A DNA stretch of 18,796 nucleotides from JBGSYJ01 sp041748075 (GTDB lineage: Bacteria; Acidobacteriota; Thermoanaerobaculia; Gp7-AA8). Numbering within the stretch: the stretch's first letter is position 1; every line of letters begins with the position of its first letter. The notes under the pieces are model-generated. The model had not been told where the DNA came from, searched no databases, and was given only the letters and a program-made list of their open reading frames with translations. The DNA lies in contig JBGTDX010000002.1 of the NCBI GenBank assembly GCA_041748075.1, positions 1 to 18,796 of the forward strand, in the 5' to 3' direction. Shown here piece after piece: positions 7,691 to 14,506 of this stretch. A program made the translations under genes and the position numbers.

Positions 7691-7783
7691 GCGGGCGGGG
7701 AACTCAGAACTCAGAACTCACAACCGGTCGGGAGGGGGTGGGGAACTCACAACTCAGAACTCACAACTCACAACTGGTCGGGA
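7691..7783 (+). repeat. Heptad modules E-F (AACTCAG/AACTCAC type)
   Basis: Two modules are inverted relative to A-D. E (7691-7732) has three heptads from GGGCGGGGAACTC to CAACCGGTCGGG. F (7738-7783) has four heptads and ends CAACTGGTCGGGAGG. They read in the direction of the downstream HAD gene, whose start is 23-32 nt past module F. Together with A-D they could form large cruciform or hairpin structures. Confidence 0.88.
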
Positions 7784-7805
7784 GGGGGTTGCCTGTCATG
7801 CTTGA

Positions 7806-8510
7806 ATGTCCGGGATGACCGCGCAGAAACTCGTTCTATTCGACATTGACGGCACCCTCGTTCTCGATGACGGAATCGCCCGCGAGGCGTTCCGGATCGC
7901 TCTCGAGGACGTCTACGACTACACGGGCGGGCTCGACGGTTACGATTTTTCCGGCCGCACCGACCCCCAAATCTCCCACATGGTTCTCGGCGACACCGGC
8001 CTCGAATCGGAGCGGATCGCCGAGTTGCTGCCGCGGCTCTGGGACCGGTATCTCGCCGAATTGTCCGCACGTGCAGATCGACAGTCGATCCGCGTGCTCA
8101 GGGGAGTCCGCGATCTGCTGGAAGCGCTGCAGTCTGATCGGAACGTGACGCTCGGCCTTCTCACCGGAAACATCGAACCGGGAGCGCGAACGAAGCTCGC
8201 TCCTCATCAGCTGAACGAATACTTCCCGTTCGGCGCCTTCGGAAGCGACTCGATGCATCGGGAGGAGCTCCCTCCGATTGCGATAAGGCGCGCAGGGCTG
8301 CACTGCGGACGCAGCTTCTCGGGACGCGATGTCGTCATCATCGGCGATTCGATCTACGACGTGCGCTGCGGAGTGCCCCACGGCGCAACGACGATCGCCG
8401 TCGCTTCCGGCCGCACCACCGCCATGGACCTCGAGGCCGAGAAGCCGGATCTTCTGATCGACAGCCTTGAAGAGAGTGACGCGATCTTCGAAGCAATCGG
8501 ACTGAGATGA
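7806..8510 (+). CDS. HAD-superfamily hydrolase (phosphoglycolate phosphatase-like)
   Basis: This 234-residue cytosolic phosphatase of the haloacid dehalogenase superfamily has all four motifs. Motif I is FDIDGTL with nucleophile Asp13 and acid/base Asp15. Motif II is LLTGN with Thr120. The motif III basic residue is probably Lys130 in ARTKL. Motif IV is IIGDSIYDV with Asp181 and Asp185. The helical cap at about 20-90 is of C1 type, as in phosphoglycolate and phosphoserine phosphatases. The substrate cannot be assigned. The ATG at 7806 or the one at 7815 (MTAQKLVLFDIDGT) may be used, and neither has a good Shine-Dalgarno. A good intrinsic terminator 46 nt after the stop ends the transcript. 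Confidence 0.85.
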   Translation: MSGMTAQKLVLFDIDGTLVLDDGIAREAFRIALEDVYDYTGGLDGYDFSGRTDPQISHMVLGDTGLESERIAELLPRLWDRYLAELSARADRQSIRVLRGVRDLLEALQSDRNVTLGLLTGNIEPGARTKLAPHQLNEYFPFGAFGSDSMHREELPPIAIRRAGLHCGRSFSGRDVVIIGDSIYDVRCGVPHGATTIAVASGRTTAMDLEAEKPDLLIDSLEESDAIFEAIGLR

Positions 8511-8556
8511 CGCTATTCCGGCCGGCACGGGATGAACGCTCCAGGCAGGGCCGTGT

Positions 8557-8584
8557 GGCAGGGCCCTTCGAGGCCCTGCCTTTT
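8557..8584 (+). terminator. Intrinsic terminator after the HAD gene
   Basis: A 9-bp perfect stem GGCAGGGCC (8557-8565) and GGCCCTGCC (8572-8580) encloses the loop CTTCGA and is followed at once by TTTT. The position 46 nt after the HAD stop fits an intrinsic terminator, although the T-run is short. Confidence 0.65.
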
Positions 8585-8652
8585 CCGAATTGTGAAGATG
8601 TACGACAATTGGAGCGACGACTCAGGGTGAATGCTCCGGGTGTCATACCTCC

Positions 8653-8684
8653 TTACATAGCCGCCCTTTTACATAGCCGCCCTT
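8653..8684. repeat. Perfect 16-bp tandem duplication
   Basis: TTACATAGCCGCCCTT occurs twice back to back (8653-8668 and 8669-8684) with no mismatch. Its function is unknown. Slippage duplication or a tandem operator are both possible. Confidence 0.75.
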
Positions 8685-8698
8685 TCATCTGCCTCGGA

Positions 8699-8722
8699 GG
8701 CAGGGCCTCGGAGGGCCCTGCC
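8699..8722. repeat. Second GGCAGGGCC hairpin
   Basis: The same 9-bp stem as the HAD terminator (GGCAGGGCC/GGCCCTGCC) recurs here with loop TCGGAG. It is preceded by an overlapping smaller hairpin CTGCCTCGGAGGCAG. No T-run follows, so it is a dispersed hairpin repeat rather than a terminator. Confidence 0.65.
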
Positions 8723-8790
8723 ACATGCAGGCAATGCAGAGAGGCACGATTTTCGCCAGAACGGACGCAATGAAACCAACGCACAACCGG

Positions 8791-8834
8791 GCGGGCGGGA
8801 ACTCACAACTCACAACTCAGAACTCAGAACCGGG
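8791..8834 (+). repeat. Heptad module G
   Basis: GCGGGCGGG is followed by AACTCAC, AACTCAC, AACTCAG and AACTCAG and then AACCGGGTG, the same plan as modules E and F. A partial module (CACAACCGGG, 8783-8792) abuts it on the left. It points toward the ketosynthase, whose ATG is 18 nt further on. Confidence 0.85.
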
Positions 8835-8852
8835 TGTGTGGCGGAACTGCCG

Positions 8853-10109
8853 ATGAGCTCAGATAAGATCGTCATAACAGGCGTCGGGGTACTCAGCCCG
8901 TCCGGCGCCGATCGAGAAAGCTACTTCGAGGGCCTCCGGAAGGGCCGCTCGGGAATCAGGCGGATCAGCTTCTTCGATCCGTCCGACCTCTCTTCGAAAA
9001 TCGCGGGAGAACTGGTCGGGTTCGATCCCACTCTCTGGGTCGATTCGAAAAACCTCAAGCATGTCTCGCGAGTCGTTCCGATGGCGATCGCCGCGACCGA
9101 CGAAGCGCTTCGCGACGCGAAACTCGATCCTCGAGGTCTCGATCTGGAACAGAAACGCCAGATCGGCGTGATGCTCGGATCGGGCGGAGGCGCGGTGGAG
9201 TTCAGCGAGCGGATGTATGAGCTCTGGTACGCCGACCGCGAAAAGCAGGCCTCGATTTACTCGATCCCCTCCGGGACGATCGGAACCATCGCTTCGGAAA
9301 TCTCGATGTCCTACGACCTTCACGGCTTCTCCCATCTGATCTCGACCGGCTGCACATCGTCGACCGATGCGATCGGCTACGCATATCGAAATCTCAAGCT
9401 CGGCGTGATCGACTACGTGGTCGCAGGCGGCGCCGACGCGACGATCACCGAAGGCGTCATGACGGGGTTCTGCATGATGCGTATCGTCTCGACGTCGTTC
9501 AACGCGGCACCCGAAAAAGCTTCCCGGCCGTTTTCAAAGAGTCGCGAGGGATTCGTCCTGTCGGAAGGCGCCTGGATGTTCGTGATGGAGCGTGAGGAGA
9601 CGGCGCGCGCCCGCGGCGCGTCGATTTACGCCGAGGTGGCTGGCTACGGGTCGACATGCGATGCGCATCATCGTGTGCGGATGGATGAGTCGGGCGAGGA
9701 ACCTGCCCGCGCAATGACACTCGCGATGCGCGACGCTGGAGTCGCACCCGACGAGGTCGGCTACATCAACTACCACGGTACGTCGACCGACCTGAACGAT
9801 CGCATCGAAACGCGCGCCGTGAAGATCGCGTTCGGAGATCACGCGCGCCGCCTCCCCGGCTCCGCAACGAAATCGATGATCGGACACCCACAGGGAGCAT
9901 GCGGGTCTGCCGGCGTTGCAGCTACGCTCATGGCCATGCGGGATGGCATCTTCCCTCCCACGATCAATCTGGACGATCCCGATCCGGAGTGTGATCTCGA
10001 CTACATCCCCGACGTGGGACGCCCGGCCGCCGTAGACATCGCCGTCTGCAACACGATCGCATTCGGATCGAAGAACTCCGCTCTGGTACTCAAGCGGGTC
10101 GAGCCGTGA
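8853..10109 (+). CDS. Beta-ketoacyl-ACP synthase, FabF-like
   Basis: This thiolase-fold condensing enzyme extends an acyl chain by decarboxylative Claisen condensation. The 418-residue protein has the full Cys-His-His triad: Cys167 in STGCTSS, His308 in NYHGTST and His345 in MIGHPQGACGSAG, with the conserved Lys340 just before it. The N-terminus IVITGVGVLSPSG is typical. A GTG at 8838 would add five residues. I prefer the ATG at 8853. The gene opens a three-gene cassette with a methyltransferase and a flavoprotein, and no acyl carrier protein or ketoreductase is adjacent. That context suggests a dedicated role in secondary metabolite or special-lipid synthesis rather than bulk fatty-acid elongation. 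This is inference, and a housekeeping FabF is not excluded. Confidence 0.88.
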   Translation: MSSDKIVITGVGVLSPSGADRESYFEGLRKGRSGIRRISFFDPSDLSSKIAGELVGFDPTLWVDSKNLKHVSRVVPMAIAATDEALRDAKLDPRGLDLEQKRQIGVMLGSGGGAVEFSERMYELWYADREKQASIYSIPSGTIGTIASEISMSYDLHGFSHLISTGCTSSTDAIGYAYRNLKLGVIDYVVAGGADATITEGVMTGFCMMRIVSTSFNAAPEKASRPFSKSREGFVLSEGAWMFVMEREETARARGASIYAEVAGYGSTCDAHHRVRMDESGEEPARAMTLAMRDAGVAPDEVGYINYHGTSTDLNDRIETRAVKIAFGDHARRLPGSATKSMIGHPQGACGSAGVAATLMAMRDGIFPPTINLDDPDPECDLDYIPDVGRPAAVDIAVCNTIAFGSKNSALVLKRVEP

Positions 10110-10792
10110 GTCTCCTCGTTCCTTCCAGGGTCGACCAGGAGGAGCATCTCGACGAACGCGATGCCCCGCGCGACGCGATGGAACGCTCCCTCCGTGATCT
10201 GCGCCGCTTCAACCTCTACTTTGGCGGCCGGCGCATCTACAGGAAGCTCCTGCGGATGGCCGGCGACGAAACAGCGTCCCTGCTCGACATCGGCACCGGC
10301 ACGTCCGATCTTCTCATGTCCTGCGGAGACGCTCCTCGTCTGAGAGTCGGGCTCGACTTCAAGATCCAGCACCTCCTTTACGGCCGCGTGCTGGATGGAA
10401 TCACGCATTCCCCCGATCCGATCTCGAGAGTGGTCGGCGACGGATTCGCATTGCCGTTCAGCACGGGATCGATCGATGTCGTGAGTTCCGCGCATGTCTT
10501 CCACCACTTCTCACCCGATGAGAATGTGAGAATGCTCCGAGAATGTCTGCGCGTAGCGGCGCGTGCAGTGATGGTCAATGACACGCGACGGAACATCGTT
10601 CCACTGATGACCGTACGCGCGCTCTCCGCCCTTCGGCTGGTCGGCTCGATCACACGCTTCGATGCACCCGCCTCGGTGCTGCGGGGATATACGATGGCCG
10701 AGGCGCGAGACATTGCTGGGCAGGTGGGCGCAAGAAGGTTCGAGGTCATGCGCCTGATGCCCTTCCGGCTCGGGATCGTGTTGTGGAAGTGA
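10106..10792 (+). CDS. Class I SAM-dependent methyltransferase
   Basis: This 228-residue protein has a Rossmann methyltransferase domain. Motif I is LLDIGTGTSD at 59-68, an acidic residue closes strand 2 (Asp84 in VGLDF), GDGFALPF at 111-118 resembles the UbiE/COQ5-like motif II region, and HVFHHF at 130-135 follows. The N-terminal 50 residues are basic and helical. It starts at a GTG that overlaps the ketosynthase stop by 4 nt (GTGA), and its own stop overlaps the next gene in the same way. This tight coupling suggests that the product acts on the same pathway intermediate, probably as an O- or C-methyltransferase. The substrate is unknown. Confidence 0.85.
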   Translation: MSLLVPSRVDQEEHLDERDAPRDAMERSLRDLRRFNLYFGGRRIYRKLLRMAGDETASLLDIGTGTSDLLMSCGDAPRLRVGLDFKIQHLLYGRVLDGITHSPDPISRVVGDGFALPFSTGSIDVVSSAHVFHHFSPDENVRMLRECLRVAARAVMVNDTRRNIVPLMTVRALSALRLVGSITRFDAPASVLRGYTMAEARDIAGQVGARRFEVMRLMPFRLGIVLWK

Positions 10793-11817
10793 AAGGGAGA
10801 ATCACGGCGGACGTGATGATCGTCGGCGCGGGTCCGGCCGGTTCGACACTCGCGGCACTGCTGGCCCATGCCGGCGTGGACGTCGTCATCGCCGACAAGT
10901 CCGCATTTCCCCGCGACAAAGTTTGCGGAGAATTTCTCTCCTACGATGCGATGCCGCTACTGGACTGGCTCGATGTGACGCGACAGCTGGATCACGCAGG
11001 AGCGACTCGAATCGCGCGCTGTCGCATCATCGGAAGCTCGCGCACGTACAGGTTCGACCTCCCCCACCCTGCGAGGGGTATCTCGCGTCTGCTGCTCGAC
11101 GATCTGCTGTTGCGACGCGCGGGTGAGCTCGGCGCCCGAACCCTGCCCGGATGGGACGTGACTGCACTGAAGCTCGCGCGTGGGGGCGCGGAGGTGACGC
11201 TCCACACCGAGGGTCGCGAAGTGATCGTCGATTCGCGCATCGTCGTGGGAGCGTGGGGACGATGGGGGCGCTTCGACCGGCAACTCGAACGGAAGTTCAC
11301 CCGCGACAGGCGGCATCGCCACTTCGGCTTCAAGAGACATTACCGGCCGCTCGATCGGAAGACGCAGGAGACCATCGATCTTCACGCGTTCCGCGAGGGC
11401 TACCTCGGCGTCTCGGGGATCGAAGGCGGACTGACCAACATCTGCGGGCTCGTCCACCACAGCCGCATCCCGAAACTGAAGGGTGGATGGGAGACATTCA
11501 TTCAGACGCTCCGGAACGAGCGGCCATCCCTCGAGGAGCTGTTCGGGGCTCACGAACCGGCGCAGGCAGAGTTCCTGTCATCGGAACCGGTGATCTTCCG
11601 GGCGCGCTCGCCGGTCGAGCGGGGGGTCTTCATGGCCGGCGACGCGGCGGGAATCATCGACCCGCTCACAGGCAACGGCATGGCGATGGCAATTCAGAGC
11701 GCGCTCATCACTGCGCCCGCAATCCTCCGCCGCCTGCGCACGCGCGAACCGGCGGCGATCGTGGAGCGGGAGTACCGTACGGCGTTCTCCCGCATGTTCG
11801 CGTCGCGCCTCTGGTAG
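10789..11817 (+). CDS. GGR-family FAD-dependent oxidoreductase, ends at an in-frame TAG
   Basis: This is a flavoprotein of the geranylgeranyl reductase / p-hydroxybenzoate hydroxylase-like group. It has the FAD dinucleotide motif IVGAGPAGSTLAALLA at 11-26, the family motif FPRDKVCGEFLS at 40-51 and the second flavin motif FMAGDAAGIIDPLTGNGMAM at 281-300. The middle carries GAWGRWGRFDRQL in place of the usual DGxxS region. The GTG at 10789 gives the same GTGA 4-nt overlap with the upstream gene as the previous junction. A GTG at 10783 is an alternative. The frame stops at TAG (11815-11817) after 342 residues but continues in the same frame for 52 plausible codons to 11976. The gene is therefore either a nonsense mutant or is read through. 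It probably reduces or hydroxylates the cassette's product. Confidence 0.83.
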   Translation: MKGRITADVMIVGAGPAGSTLAALLAHAGVDVVIADKSAFPRDKVCGEFLSYDAMPLLDWLDVTRQLDHAGATRIARCRIIGSSRTYRFDLPHPARGISRLLLDDLLLRRAGELGARTLPGWDVTALKLARGGAEVTLHTEGREVIVDSRIVVGAWGRWGRFDRQLERKFTRDRRHRHFGFKRHYRPLDRKTQETIDLHAFREGYLGVSGIEGGLTNICGLVHHSRIPKLKGGWETFIQTLRNERPSLEELFGAHEPAQAEFLSSEPVIFRARSPVERGVFMAGDAAGIIDPLTGNGMAMAIQSALITAPAILRRLRTREPAAIVEREYRTAFSRMFASRLW

Positions 11818-11976
11818 AGCCGGCGCGTTGCATTTCTGCTCAGTCGCCCCGAACTGCTGGAAGCGTCGATGCGCGTGACCTCGGCGTCTGCGCCCGGCCG
11901 GTTTTTACTCGAAAGAACCCGCGCCTCGCACGAGCAGGTGCTGGGGCTTGTGGAGGCGTGGAATGCGAGGAAGTAG
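11818..11976 (+). pseudogene. C-terminal continuation of the flavoprotein past TAG
   Basis: In the same frame as the flavoprotein, directly after TAG, 52 codons run to a second TAG at 11974-11976. The translation SRRVAFLLSRPELLEASMRV and onward is helical and rich in Arg, Leu and Glu. It uses GC-ending codons like its neighbours, and it would bring the protein to about 395 residues, a usual length for the family. CAG (Gln) or TGG (Trp) could become TAG by a single transition. I read this as the severed C-terminal helical region. It has no plausible ribosome binding site of its own. Confidence 0.65.
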
Positions 11977-12067
11977 AGAGTAGAGCACCCTGACGAACGA
12001 CAGGAAGCTATAGCCGTGGCTCGGGACGTGGCCTCTCTACTGTGTACTCACTTCCTGCTCACTTCCG
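11969..12067. repeat. AGTAGAG heptads and imperfect inverted partner
   Basis: GGA followed by two AGTAGAG heptads (11972-11985) overlaps the end of the flavoprotein frame. At 12032-12055 lies an imperfect complement, CCTCTCTACTGTGTACTCAC, and then TTCC. The 46-nt middle has no recognised content. The arrangement of heptads with an inverted partner resembles the ACGAATG elements but is shorter and more degenerate. Confidence 0.5.
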
Positions 12068-12094
12068 GGTACGAAACTAGCAAGCCCTCAGCCA

Positions 12095-12469
12095 ATGGCC
12101 GACACCAGAAAGCTTTTGATCGTCGATGACGATGTACACATCCGCAAACTGCTGAAGATCCAGTTGCGCCAGTCGGCGTTCGAAGTCCACGAGGCGGGCA
12201 CCGGCGAGGAAGCCACCTCGCTGCTCGAGAAGCATGAGTTCGAAGTGGTGCTGCTCGACCTGATCCTTCCGTATTACGGCGGCTTCCGCCTCTGCCAGAA
12301 GTTCCGAAGCAGCTCCGGTCACCAGCCATTCATCATCATCATCACGGGTGATGATTCTCCGGAGACCAGGGCAACCGCGGAAGAGTGCGGGTCGGACGCG
12401 TTCCTCGCGAAGCCGTTCACGCAGGACGAGCTGATGGAGGTGATCGGTTCGGTTCCGGCTGCGAGGTAA
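12095..12469 (+). CDS. Single-domain response regulator (CheY-like receiver)
   Basis: This 124-residue protein consists of one receiver domain and no output domain. The acidic pocket is Asp11-Asp12, the phospho-acceptor is Asp55 in VVLLDLILP, the switch Thr is Thr84 in IIITGDD and the conserved Lys is Lys106 in LAKPFT. Such proteins relay phosphate or regulate by protein contact in the cytosol. No histidine kinase is adjacent, so the partner is unknown. It follows the biosynthetic cassette after a 118-nt gap and converges on the LON-domain gene with an 18-nt spacer. Confidence 0.88.
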   Translation: MADTRKLLIVDDDVHIRKLLKIQLRQSAFEVHEAGTGEEATSLLEKHEFEVVLLDLILPYYGGFRLCQKFRSSSGHQPFIIIITGDDSPETRATAEECGSDAFLAKPFTQDELMEVIGSVPAAR

Positions 12470-12487
12470 CCCACCGGAAAAGGGACG

Positions 12488-13144
12488 TCAGTTCCGGCTC
12501 GGATCGCCGTCACGGCGGTAGGGCGCAAGAAATTCGAGACCCTCGATCCTCTTCTGCAGCTCTTCCCCCACCCGCTCGCACCGTGCGGTTACCTCGTCGA
12601 GCTCCAGCAACACCTGCTTTTCGCCGGGACTCAGATCGAGAGACATGATCAGCGCGTTGGCCAGTGCGTCCAGCCGGACGCTCTGAAGCTCCGGGACCTC
12701 CATCCGTCCCGGGAGCGATTCGAGGTACCGCTGGGAAAGCTCTGTCAACCATTGCCTCTGTGCGTACGCCTCCATCGATTCCGGCTGGCGCTCCGGCACC
12801 GCAATGACCCGCGCGGTCCGGTACGGCTCATCTGCGATCGACTCGAGCACGCGGTACCGGACCACGCCGTTGAGAACGATGTTGAATCGCCCGTCCGGAA
12901 GCGCCACGGAGTGCTCGATGGTTCCAACCGTACCGACCTCGTACACGGGCGGCGCCCCGTAGTAGCTGAGCTCCCAGCCCGGCTTCAGCAGAATCATTCC
13001 GATCCGTCCGGATCCCTCGATCGCGTCCTGCACCATCTGCCTGTACCGCGGTTCGAAGATGTGAAGCGGCAGCCTGGTCTCGGGGAAGAAAACCAGGCTG
13101 GGCAGCGGAAAGATCGGCAGGAGAAACTCTCCCTCGGGAACCAT
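12488..13144 (-). CDS. LON N-terminal-domain protein (no protease domain)
   Basis: This 218-residue protein has the substrate-recognition domain found at the N-terminus of Lon protease. It opens with FLLPIFPLPSLVFFPETRLP and LHIFEPRYRQMVQDAI, then has GTVGTIEHSVALPDGRFNIVLNG-type strands with the conserved NGVVRYRV turn. A helical C-terminal region follows from about 125 to 205. No ATPase Walker motif or Ser-Lys protease dyad is present, so it is a stand-alone LON-domain protein of unknown function that probably binds unfolded or specific substrate proteins. The start is the ATG whose complement is at 13142-13144, without a clear Shine-Dalgarno. It is divergent from the following methyltransferase gene. 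Confidence 0.85.
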   Translation of the reverse strand: MVPEGEFLLPIFPLPSLVFFPETRLPLHIFEPRYRQMVQDAIEGSGRIGMILLKPGWELSYYGAPPVYEVGTVGTIEHSVALPDGRFNIVLNGVVRYRVLESIADEPYRTARVIAVPERQPESMEAYAQRQWLTELSQRYLESLPGRMEVPELQSVRLDALANALIMSLDLSPGEKQVLLELDEVTARCERVGEELQKRIEGLEFLAPYRRDGDPSRN

Positions 13145-13276
13145 GATGTCAATGTACAGGGGAACGCATTCGGGAGCCAGTAGTGACGTGGAGGGTCGTC
13201 CGGAAGCACTCTCGCGCTACGCTATGCCGGCTCCTTTCTTGACTCTCTCCCTCTGCTGTGCGAAAGAGTCCCAGCC

Positions 13277-14440
13277 ATGAACGTGACCCTTCTGTTTCCA
13301 GAGATACGACACCCTGCAATCGAGGAACGCTATGCCGGCTGGCAGAACGAGCTTCTCATCCGCCGGAGCGCCCGAGGTGCTCCCGCTCTTCACTATGACG
13401 CCAGCCGGACTTGCCGTGAGCTGCTTGCCGGAGTTACGTCCGAGTTCGTGCTCGTCGTGACCGAAACGCTCATCGTCCCGTCTCCGGATCTGGTCTCGCG
13501 CCTCGTCGCGGCGATCGAGCGGGAATCCGGCATTGCCGCCGCTGTCCCCCTGATGAACGAGAGTACCCACCCGAGCCAGCAACACACGCCGCCACAACCG
13601 TACCTCACGCTCCGCCAGTTCGAGGATACTTCCGACGCCGTTGCCGGCCTGAACACACCGCCGGTCCGGGCAGTCTGGGACGAGAGCGACCCGGGGATCT
13701 ACCTGGCAAAGACCGCAAAACTCGCCGGGAAGGAGGCACGGCCGCGGACCGTGCTTTCCGGGCTCGAGGTTGCCGTTGCCACCGACGTTTACTGCCATCG
13801 CTACTCCTCGCACCGCGGCCAGTTGCGGGAGGATTTGCTCGACCGAATTCCCCCGGAGGCGCGAACCATCCTCGAATTCGGCTGTGGTGAGGCGGCGCTG
13901 GGCCATGCGCTCAAACAGAGACAGGACTGCCGGGTCGTGGGCATCGAGCTCGATCCCGATGCTGCGGCAGTCGCAGCGCGCCGGCTCGACGCCGTGCACT
14001 CGGGCGACGTCCGCAATCTGGTTGACATCATCGGCGAGCGGTTCGACTGGATCGTCGGGGGAGACATCCTCGAGCACCTCGACGAGCCATGGACATTCCT
14101 TTCCGATCTCCGCAAGCTCGCGGCGCCGGGCGGCCAGCTTCTGCTGAGCGTTCCCAACGTTGGAAGCTGGCCGATCGTGGCCGATCTCCTGCGCGGCAGG
14201 TTCGATTACGTCTACATGGGCATCACCTGCGCCGGTCACCTGCGCTTCTTCACCCGGCGCACGATCGAGGAGATGCTGGAGATTTCGGGCTGGTCTGTCG
14301 TATCGATCGAGCCGCAGGAGTCATTCATCACGCCCGAGTACGAGGAGCTCGAAGGGAAACTCACGGCAGCCGGAATCACGCACTCGAGAGAAGACCTGCT
14401 GACACCGGGGTTCTATGTGACGGCGAGAAACGACGGCTGA
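13277..14440 (+). CDS. Methyltransferase with glycosyltransferase-like N-terminal domain
   Basis: This 387-residue protein has two parts. Residues about 190-345 form a class I SAM methyltransferase: motif I ILEFGCGEA at 198-206, the acidic strand-2 end in VGIELD, GGDILEHLDEPW at 261-272 and LLLSVPNVGSW at 288-298. The closing block HLRFFTRRTIEEML is typical of methyltransferases in surface polysaccharide clusters. Residues 1-180 are less clear. TSEFVLVVTETLIVPSPDLV at 54-73, then RLVAAIERESGIAAAVP, has the shape of the DxD strand region of GT2 glycosyltransferases but lacks the Asp-x-Asp. This may be a degenerate GT-A domain. Such fusions often occur in cell-surface glycan pathways, but no other glycan gene is nearby. 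Confidence 0.8.
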   Translation: MNVTLLFPEIRHPAIEERYAGWQNELLIRRSARGAPALHYDASRTCRELLAGVTSEFVLVVTETLIVPSPDLVSRLVAAIERESGIAAAVPLMNESTHPSQQHTPPQPYLTLRQFEDTSDAVAGLNTPPVRAVWDESDPGIYLAKTAKLAGKEARPRTVLSGLEVAVATDVYCHRYSSHRGQLREDLLDRIPPEARTILEFGCGEAALGHALKQRQDCRVVGIELDPDAAAVAARRLDAVHSGDVRNLVDIIGERFDWIVGGDILEHLDEPWTFLSDLRKLAAPGGQLLLSVPNVGSWPIVADLLRGRFDYVYMGITCAGHLRFFTRRTIEEMLEISGWSVVSIEPQESFITPEYEELEGKLTAAGITHSREDLLTPGFYVTARNDG

Positions 14441-14506
14441 AACAGGAAAGACGGAAAGCGAGAGTGCGGGTCTCTCCTCGGTCGGCGATAATGTCGTTGT
14501 CCAATC

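Larger units (their letters stand above)
7396..7805. other. 410-nt divergent intergenic region filled with heptad modules
   Basis: No gene is supported. The region between the divergent MFS and HAD genes is built from six heptad modules, four facing the MFS gene (7442-7627) and two facing the HAD gene (7691-7783). Between the two sets is a spacer with a short CCCG/CGGG hairpin near 7627-7647 and no other recognisable content. Promoters for both genes must lie here but are not identifiable by eye. Confidence 0.7.
8585..8852. other. Non-coding gap before the ketosynthase, with small repeats
   Basis: No gene is supported between the HAD terminator and the ketosynthase start. The stretch holds a perfect 16-bp tandem duplication (8653-8684), a second copy of the terminator-like hairpin without a T-run (8699-8722) and heptad module G (8791-8834), which runs almost up to the ketosynthase start. 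I found no clear promoter. Confidence 0.6.

Noticed and set aside
7442..7783. Possible CRISPR array
   Set aside because: Units are 7 bp and contiguous, there are no unique spacers of about 30 nt, and no cas genes are present.
11815..11817. TAG reassigned to an amino acid as a general code change
   Set aside because: nuoCD, def and the MFS gene all end properly in TAG, so a genome-wide reassignment is not supported.
13218..13341. Direct repeat CGCTATGCCGGCT at about 13218 and 13329
   Set aside because: Imperfect flanks, one copy lies within coding sequence and there are no further copies, so it is probably coincidence.
13217..14239. Minus-strand open frame of 340 codons opposite the methyltransferase fusion
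   Set aside because: Antisense shadow of a gene with recognisable SAM motifs. The translation shows no domain.
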